DNA from: Deltaproteobacteria bacterium
GTDB lineage: Bacteria; Desulfobacterota; Desulfobacteria; Desulfobacterales; JAFDCJ01
Length of the DNA: 64,000 nucleotides
Assembly: GCA_019312835.1 (NCBI GenBank)
Contig: JAFDCJ010000341.1
Location: forward strand, 23,763 to 87,762
Reading direction: 5' to 3'
Part shown: positions 57,854 to 64,000 of the stretch, piece by piece
Layout: each line of letters begins with the position of its first letter
How positions within the stretch are numbered: the first letter of the stretch is position 1
Notes under the pieces: model-generated
Database searches by the model: none
What the model saw: the letters and a program-made list of their open reading frames with translations, nothing else
What the model was told of the DNA's origin: nothing
Position numbers and translations under genes: made by a program

Positions 57854-58894
57854 TCACTTTTGTTGTTGACCGTGAACGACTTCCGCATATCGCAGCACCT
57901 TGATCGGTGGGTATAGCTTTAGCTTTCTGGCTGTTTCCATGTTGATGACGTAGGAATACCGGCTGAGGCTTAAGATGGGCAGAGCAATGGGGGGGTGTGT
58001 GTCGATTAGAATACTTTTGGCCTGGAATCCGGCCAGTTTTCCGACACTGTAGTATCGACTGGCGACCGCCAGGAGGGCATTGGATTTGCTGGCCATGGCC
58101 TCATAGGCTGATACAATCGCAACACCCTGGTCGATGGCGGAACTCGTGAGGTAATCCATGTGGCGCATCAGAAAAGAGCTGGAACCCACATAAATAAAGG
58201 CGACGTTTCTATCCTTTAATTCTTTTATCTTCTGGGGAATTGACTCCGGAATCGGTTTGCCGTTTTCATCCAGATCGATATTTCTTTCAAATAGAACAAA
58301 TCGCATTTTCTTGGCCAGGTTACGAATTTTCCCGACATTGAGAACCGAGTTGAGCTCGTTGGTATTATAAATAATACCCAATCGCTTAAAATATCGATAG
58401 GCCCTTATTGCTCTCATTTGCACTTCTTCCGGTACCCGGTTGCGGGTGCCGGTGATATTGGGTCTGCCCGAAGACGCATAGCTTTCGATTATGCCAGCGC
58501 CCACCGGGTCCGCCACGATCATGAAGACCACCGGGATATCGGTAAGGTGCTTATCCGGATTGCTGTCGGCAAGCCTGCCGATCATGCCGACCGTAACAGA
58601 CGTGCCCCAGGTAACGACCAGGTCGACCTTCAGTTCCCTGGCCTCGCGGACAAATTCCGTCAGTTTGGCTTTGTCCCTTTTTGCATCCCGGACAATAAAA
58701 TCGGCATCGATTCCTTCTTCCCGAAAATAGTCCTGAAATCCTTTACATGCTTCCTCGCAACCACGCCAGACCGCTATGTAGATGCTGAACGGCCTATCCT
58801 GCTGGCTTGACCTGGCGCCGGGCACTATTGACCAGCAAGTCAGAAAAACGATCAGGACGAATGTCAATCTACGACGGGTCATGGCAAATTCCAT
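57854..58894 (-). CDS. ABC-type substrate-binding protein (ABC_sub_bind/TrpX-like)
   Basis: Signal peptide; LKVDLVVTWGTSVTVGMIG, TDIPVVFMIVADPVGAGII, NITGTRNRVPEEVQM, LGIIYNTNE. Confidence 0.85.
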   Translation of the reverse strand: MEFAMTRRRLTFVLIVFLTCWSIVPGARSSQQDRPFSIYIAVWRGCEEACKGFQDYFREEGIDADFIVRDAKRDKAKLTEFVREARELKVDLVVTWGTSVTVGMIGRLADSNPDKHLTDIPVVFMIVADPVGAGIIESYASSGRPNITGTRNRVPEEVQMRAIRAYRYFKRLGIIYNTNELNSVLNVGKIRNLAKKMRFVLFERNIDLDENGKPIPESIPQKIKELKDRNVAFIYVGSSSFLMRHMDYLTSSAIDQGVAIVSAYEAMASKSNALLAVASRYYSVGKLAGFQAKSILIDTHPPIALPILSLSRYSYVINMETARKLKLYPPIKVLRYAEVVHGQQQK

Positions 58895-61806
58895 TATGCA
58901 TCCGGTTTATTCTTCCGAAATACAAAAAAGAATAGTAGAAAAAACAGGGAGGCGACACACACGCTGATTCCGGCGATCCCGGTGGTCTTCTGGTAACCGT
59001 AATGGTCGATCATCACGGCCCCTGTTATCAAGCCGACAATGCTGCCAAAGCGCTCCAGCACGCGCAGCGCGCCTAGAACGATGTTGTGTCCGGCCGTTTG
59101 GACTTCAGCCCTGCAGATCTCCAGGGATAATGTAATCTGGGGCGCCTTGATAAGGGCATGGGATAGTCCGAGAAATGCAACCGAAAGCGCCACCGCCCAA
59201 AAATCATACCAGCGATGAAACGCAACCAATCCTATTCCGGAAAGCAAAGCGCCCAGGCCGACCAACAGCGTCAGGCCTTTGGCTGTGTTAACCTTTTTTG
59301 ACACTGCCTCTCCAATGGCAATGATCAGCAGGTAATATATCATCATGGTTCGGCCGATTTCAGCCGTCGTCCTGTCAAGCTCAAAAAGATAGAGCGGCAC
59401 CAAATACCACAGATAGGCGGCCATAAGGATGTTGGTCGGAATAGCGATGCAAAACAAAAATACAAGAAACCGGCGGTTCTTGAATATCAGTCGAATCCCT
59501 GCCAATCCGCCCTTACCTGTTGGCGTAACTTCAATTCCGGTCCCGATATCCAGGCTCAGCATCTGGTAACCGGCAAAACCGGCTAAAATCATCAAGCCTG
59601 CGGCTATTAAAAATGTGGCCTGATAGCCGATCCGCGCAGCAAGAATCCCGCCAATTGCCGTCCCGCACATGGTGGCGGTTATGACAATACCGATAAAGAC
59701 GGCAATGTTTACGTTACGGCTGCCCGCTACATTTTTGCCCAGAAGGTAATCCTGACATGCAATCGTAATCATCGCATAGCCAAGAGCAGTCGCACCACGC
59801 CATAATACGAACTGGAATATTGTCTGGGCCATGCTGCAGCCCAAAAAACCGGCTACGGATGGTATAAGACCAAAAAGAAATATATTCCGGCTACCGAACC
59901 GCTTGGACCATTGACCCGAAAAAGGCGCTGCCAGCCCGACGATGGTTAGCCACACAACAATGGGCAGACTGATGATGACCGATTCACTGAGCCACGGATT
60001 CGGTTCATAGAGTTGACGAACAAAAATAGGCAGAAAGGATTTTTGGAGCTCTTCGGCAAAGGCAAATAAAAATAACGGTATCCGGATATCGCTGACGCTG
60101 GCACGGATCAGGGGCCGGGGGGATTCGGTTTGCGACAGTCCATAGCGTTTGCCGATATCGTCCAGTCGGCGTAAAATTTCGCCCGAAGCGGCCTTTAACT
60201 GATCCCGTCTTGCACGGAAATGATCATTTAATTGCTGGGCTGACAGTGACAAATAACGTACCACTTTACCAACTGAGTCTCCTGCACGAGTTTTGATATA
60301 GTTGCTGAAATTTCCCCGCACCTGGAGATTGATCAGCATGTTAAGCCGTTCTATCGGTCCGGTAACATAGAAAAGGAATAATGCCGTCATGATCTGAAAA
60401 GCCACCAGCACCGCGACGATAAAAATCACAATGTTGTCATAGATAATGCTGTCAAGCTGACTTCTCACAAAGTCCTCATCGATACCCACCTGGATGAATC
60501 CATTGGTCTCGTCTCCCATTTTCATCGGGTACCGATAAATGATCGATTTAGATTGATTGGGGACAGCGACTGCCCGGCTTTCGGTGTCATGCGTCGGTTT
60601 CGACGAATCCAGGTTGGATTCACCGGATATTGCTTGACCGCCTTGATAGCGTGTTTGGCCGGTCGGGTCCTCAACTGCCAGATAATTTACTTCGTCAAAT
60701 TCCGCTGCGATCGAATCAAGGTATTCGCCGACACCCACCATTTCTTCAAAAGGAATGCCGACTTCAACCGCTTTGGCTAAATCCCGATTGATGTTCAAGG
60801 CAATCAATTGGCCTTTTTTCTGAAACTCTGGTTCTAAGAATCGAGTAAACTCGGAATAGCTGGTATATGCAAAGATAATGGAAGATAGGAATAGCGCTCC
60901 CATCATAATAAAAATCAAAGGGCGTGCCATTTGTGACGCCAGCTCTGATTGCTGATCATAAGAGACATCTTCTTGAGATTCGGTTCGATCGTGATGGCCC
61001 TCCGGCTCAGTCATTTCAAGCGCGTCTAAAGCCCGTGTGGCATCTGCTATGTTTTTTTCAATTGCACACAAACGGTCATCAACGGCCTCCATTCGAATCA
61101 AGGCATTTTCAGATGCGGCTGCCGGCAGACCGTCAACATCGATAAAACAGACATTTTGCCCCGCTGCTTCAGATTCCCGGATTTTAATGTGGGAGGTTTC
61201 GATGCTGCTTAAATAATTTTTTAGACCACGGAAGGCGGCCATAATTCCCAGGGCCGCGAGTATTGCAAATGCGATGAAAATAAGAATGGATTTCATCCAG
61301 AGGGAACTCTTGAATTCAATAACCTGACGGGTGTAATCATCCTTGGCGTAGACGATTGATCCGCCACCAACCCTCTGATCATAATTATTCAAAAGTTTGA
61401 ACGTGCTAATAAAGTTATCAGCATGTTCCATCTGGGAGCTGTGGCCTGCGGTAGTGTTAAAGTTCTCGAAAATATAAGGTGCAACCGCCTGCTCCACATG
61501 CTGGATATCGGTGGAGTACAGCACCGTTCCCTTAATATTGAAGATATCAATGGATTGAATTCCCGGATTGTTCTGTTGGACCCATGATATGACTTTGCCG
61601 GTGTTCTGGATTTCTCCCAACCCCAGCCCCAGATCGATGGCTCCTTCGATCGATTCGTATATTGCCGGACTGGTTGCACTGAGCCGATTTGCGATTAGGT
61701 TCGTAAGTACTGTCTGGAACTTAAAGGAGCTCAACATAAATAAGAGTCCCGTCACGAACAGCAACAAGATGATCATGCACAAAATAGATTTAAATAAAAC
61801 ATTCAT
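58894..61806 (-). CDS. Sensor/HAMP-MFS fusion protein
   Basis: N-terminal TM-periplasmic-TM, second TM-periplasmic-TM, HAMP-like ...FYVTGPIERLNMLINLQVRGNFSNYIKTRAGDSVGKVVRYLSLSAQQL, then ~12-TM MFS domain. Confidence 0.82.
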   Translation of the reverse strand: MNVLFKSILCMIILLLFVTGLLFMLSSFKFQTVLTNLIANRLSATSPAIYESIEGAIDLGLGLGEIQNTGKVISWVQQNNPGIQSIDIFNIKGTVLYSTDIQHVEQAVAPYIFENFNTTAGHSSQMEHADNFISTFKLLNNYDQRVGGGSIVYAKDDYTRQVIEFKSSLWMKSILIFIAFAILAALGIMAAFRGLKNYLSSIETSHIKIRESEAAGQNVCFIDVDGLPAAASENALIRMEAVDDRLCAIEKNIADATRALDALEMTEPEGHHDRTESQEDVSYDQQSELASQMARPLIFIMMGALFLSSIIFAYTSYSEFTRFLEPEFQKKGQLIALNINRDLAKAVEVGIPFEEMVGVGEYLDSIAAEFDEVNYLAVEDPTGQTRYQGGQAISGESNLDSSKPTHDTESRAVAVPNQSKSIIYRYPMKMGDETNGFIQVGIDEDFVRSQLDSIIYDNIVIFIVAVLVAFQIMTALFLFYVTGPIERLNMLINLQVRGNFSNYIKTRAGDSVGKVVRYLSLSAQQLNDHFRARRDQLKAASGEILRRLDDIGKRYGLSQTESPRPLIRASVSDIRIPLFLFAFAEELQKSFLPIFVRQLYEPNPWLSESVIISLPIVVWLTIVGLAAPFSGQWSKRFGSRNIFLFGLIPSVAGFLGCSMAQTIFQFVLWRGATALGYAMITIACQDYLLGKNVAGSRNVNIAVFIGIVITATMCGTAIGGILAARIGYQATFLIAAGLMILAGFAGYQMLSLDIGTGIEVTPTGKGGLAGIRLIFKNRRFLVFLFCIAIPTNILMAAYLWYLVPLYLFELDRTTAEIGRTMMIYYLLIIAIGEAVSKKVNTAKGLTLLVGLGALLSGIGLVAFHRWYDFWAVALSVAFLGLSHALIKAPQITLSLEICRAEVQTAGHNIVLGALRVLERFGSIVGLITGAVMIDHYGYQKTTGIAGISVCVASLFFLLFFFVFRKNKPDA

Positions 61807-62260
61807 TTACAAGAAACTCATTGGAAGAATTTGATATAATGTCACGATTATGAAGAACCTCCACAAATCAAGGCTAAGGATAGGAATTTGCTTTTAGGAA
61901 GCAGCTAAATCAATACAAAAATAAGATGGTAACACCACAGGAGGCAAGCAACAGCATGTAGTACCGCGGTCAATCGAAAGCGGGTTCGATCAGCCCTGGT
62001 GATTAAAATTGCCATACTAAATGCCAATCATAGTGTCAAGATAGCATTTAGATCCGAATCGGCCAAACTTGGATAACCTCGATATATTTCAAATTTTCTG
62101 AGTGATCCGGTATTCCCAGCGCATCACAGATTGACGTTTTATCGGCATAATGCTATCTGCATAGAACTTCTGAAATTTTCAAACGACATCAGACTTCAGG
62201 ATGATATGACGGTCATCAACGCAAACTTTACGGGCTGAAAACCCTCAAAGGAGAAAAATA

Positions 62261-63025
62261 ATGGGCTGGTTTGGAAAACTCACTTTCGGAACGCTGGGGC
62301 TTTTGTTCGGCGGTCCTCTGGGCGCTGTCGCCGGCGCTGCCCTGGGGCATATGCTGGTGGATAAAAAAACCGGCTATTCCGGCCGGGACACCCGCTCGAT
62401 TCCAGGCCCTGAATTCGGCCAGGCCGAACGGGCCCAGGCGACCTATTTCATCAGTTTGTTTTCCATTCTGGGCAAAATGTCAAAGATAGACGGTGTGGTC
62501 ACCAAGGATGAAATCGTGGTGGTGCAGAACTTTATCAACAGCCTGCCCATGGATGCAAGGGAAAAGGACTTTGCCCGGCAAATTTTCAACCAGGCCAAGG
62601 ACTCACCCTATGCCATTGAAGAGTTTGCCTCCCAGTTGTACCAGGCGATTTACAACCAGCCTGCGCTGCTGGTATCGTTTTACGATCTCCTGTTTAAAAT
62701 CGCCGCAGCCGACGGCAAACTGCACCCGGCCGAAGAGACCGCTTTAAAGGGCATCCAGAGTATTTTCAGGCTCAGCGACCGCCAGTATGACGACATCAAG
62801 GCCGTTTATTTCAGGGAACTTGACAAGCATTACAAAATGCTCAACTGCACGCCGGAATCCACCAACGAAGACATCAAATCCAACTATAAAAAACTGGTCA
62901 AGGATTTTCATCCCGACAAGATCATCTCCAAGGGACTGCCCGAGGAATTTATCGATTTCGCCGAAAACCGCTTCCGCGAGATCCAGGAAAGCTACGAAAA
63001 AATTCGCAAGGAACGAAACTTTTAA
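62261..63025 (+). CDS. TerB + J-domain protein (DjlA-like)
   Basis: Gly-rich N-terminal TM; TerB-like KMSKIDGVVTKDEI...IAAADGKLHPAEE; J domain YKMLNCTPESTNEDIKSNYKKLVKDFHPDK. Confidence 0.88.
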   Translation: MGWFGKLTFGTLGLLFGGPLGAVAGAALGHMLVDKKTGYSGRDTRSIPGPEFGQAERAQATYFISLFSILGKMSKIDGVVTKDEIVVVQNFINSLPMDAREKDFARQIFNQAKDSPYAIEEFASQLYQAIYNQPALLVSFYDLLFKIAAADGKLHPAEETALKGIQSIFRLSDRQYDDIKAVYFRELDKHYKMLNCTPESTNEDIKSNYKKLVKDFHPDKIISKGLPEEFIDFAENRFREIQESYEKIRKERNF

Positions 63026-63061
63026 AAACTCTAGAAGGTATGGGAAGGTGTTTCAAATATA

Positions 63062-63197
63062 ATTGGCTGTTTTCAAACCGAGTGCCATGCACCCGGTTAC
63101 AACCGCAACGGTTAAAGCACTGACGTGCTTTTGTCTTTCCCCGCCCCTCAGGGGCGCGAAAATCCGGGCCACCCGCTTTGCGGGTGTTCGTTGACTC
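63062..63197 (-). ncRNA. Multi-hairpin structured element, copy B (HEARO/omega-RNA-like candidate)
   Basis: Minus: gtcaacgaacacccgcaaagcgggtgg...cgcgcccctgaggggcgggg aaagacaaaagcacgtcagtgctttaaccgttgcggttgtaaccgggtg...tttgaaaacagccaa; aligns with copy A. Confidence 0.5.
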
Positions 63198-63229
63198 GTG
63201 GGAGCGGCATTTTGCCGCGATGAATCCGA
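63198..63229. repeat. REP-like half-site, copy 3
   Basis: cgtgggagcggcattttgccgcgatgaatccg resembles one arm of copies 1 and 2. Confidence 0.5.
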
Positions 63230-63275
63230 TTTTAGAACCGGCTTCTATCAAAGCTAAGAAAGGAGACTGCTAATA

Positions 63276-63925
63276 ATGAGCGAAGAAATCTATGCCAACC
63301 TGGCCAAAGTCCTCGATACGCTGCCGAACGGATTCCCGGCAACGGACTCCGGGGTTGAACTCAAGCTGCTGAAAAGAATATTCCGGCCGCAGGATGCCGA
63401 GCTGTTTTGTGATCTGCGGTTGGAATTTGAAACCGCCCAGCAAATTTCGGAGCGAACCGGGCGCCCGCTGGACGGTCTCGAGGCGCATTTGTGGGAAATG
63501 AAGGAACGGGGCCAATTATTCGGAATCGATCTCGGTGGGATCAAGATGTTTAAAATGCTGCCCTGGGCCTTCGGAATCTACGAATTTCAGCCTCCCCATA
63601 TGGATCGGGAACTGGCTGAAATGTGTGAGGAATTCGGGAAAGTCTATGGCAAGCAGTTTTTCTCGAAGAAACCTCAACTGATGCAGGTCATCCCCATTGA
63701 GAAGGAAATCCCCAACAAACAGCAGGCGCTGGCTTACGAGCAGGTATCCAACATCATCGAAAACAGCCAGTCCTTTGCGGTCTTTGCGTGACGACCTGCC
63801 CCGGGGAGGCGATCTCCCTGGTACGCAAGCAACCCGCAGACATTATCCCGCCGCCTGAAAACGAGATGGACTGGTTCGAAAAACGGGCCAGCGAACGGGG
63901 TGTCGATTTCAGCAAATATAAATAA
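63276..63925 (+). pseudogene. 4Fe-4S dicluster-type protein with internal out-of-frame deletion
   Basis: N part MSEEIYANLAKVL...ENSQSFAV(FA*); after the stop another frame reads GLCVTTCPGEAISLVRKQPADIIPPPENEMDWFEKRASERGVDFSKYK*. Confidence 0.75.
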
Positions 63926-64000
63926 TTGAAGGGTCGGGGAGTTTTTTTGGCGTAGAGCGCTGCATGCCCAATCGCCGGCAAACCCGCGCAAACGCACGGC

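Noticed and set aside
1-64000. tRNA, rRNA, CRISPR arrays, transposases, restriction-modification or phage structural genes
   Set aside because: None recognised on reading both strands; absence is by eye only and should be confirmed with tRNAscan-SE, Infernal and HMM searches

Overview
The 64 kb window looks like a chromosomal segment from a Desulfobacterota-type (deltaproteobacterial) genome, possibly a metagenome-assembled contig. That taxonomic guess is inference from the gene content: TRAP transporter, multiheme cytochromes, BadF-type dehydratase activase, FAD/Fe-S oxidase. I see no rRNA, tRNA, CRISPR array, transposase or phage structural module. About 45 protein genes are supportable. 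They include a ClC channel, FmdB, a GalT-like HIT protein, YihY, MurB, DctPQM, MFS and CPA1 transporters, a YedY-like Moco protein, NudC, a HerA-like ATPase, peptidase M19, M29-type aminopeptidase, class V aminotransferase, RraA-like protein, a 1.4k-aa dehydratase activase, an FAD/Fe-S oxidase, amidase, an FG-GAP lipoprotein, ABC-F, amidohydrolase, multiheme cytochromes, and a DjlA-like TerB/J protein. The most unusual items are: (1) a 970-aa protein joining two membrane-anchored sensor segments and HAMP to an MFS domain, coupled by a TAATG overlap to an orphan ABC-type substrate-binding protein, next to two multiheme c-type cytochromes that flank an exported HEAT-repeat protein; (2) two homologous multi-hairpin elements (about 16.86 kb on +, about 63.1 kb on -) that look like HEARO/omega-RNA-type structured RNAs without an IscB ORF; (3) a zinc-ribbon x2 + PilZ fusion; (4) several genes with specific inactivating changes: an Fe-S protein with an internal out-of-frame deletion at a TGCGGT junction, an ABC-F missing the core of its second NBD, an M48-like protein with HExxH changed to GExxH, and a ferredoxin relic; (5) many families of intergenic inverted repeats, including 127-bp and 158-bp palindromes that overlap stop codons. 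All calls come from reading the sequence; no database search was run.
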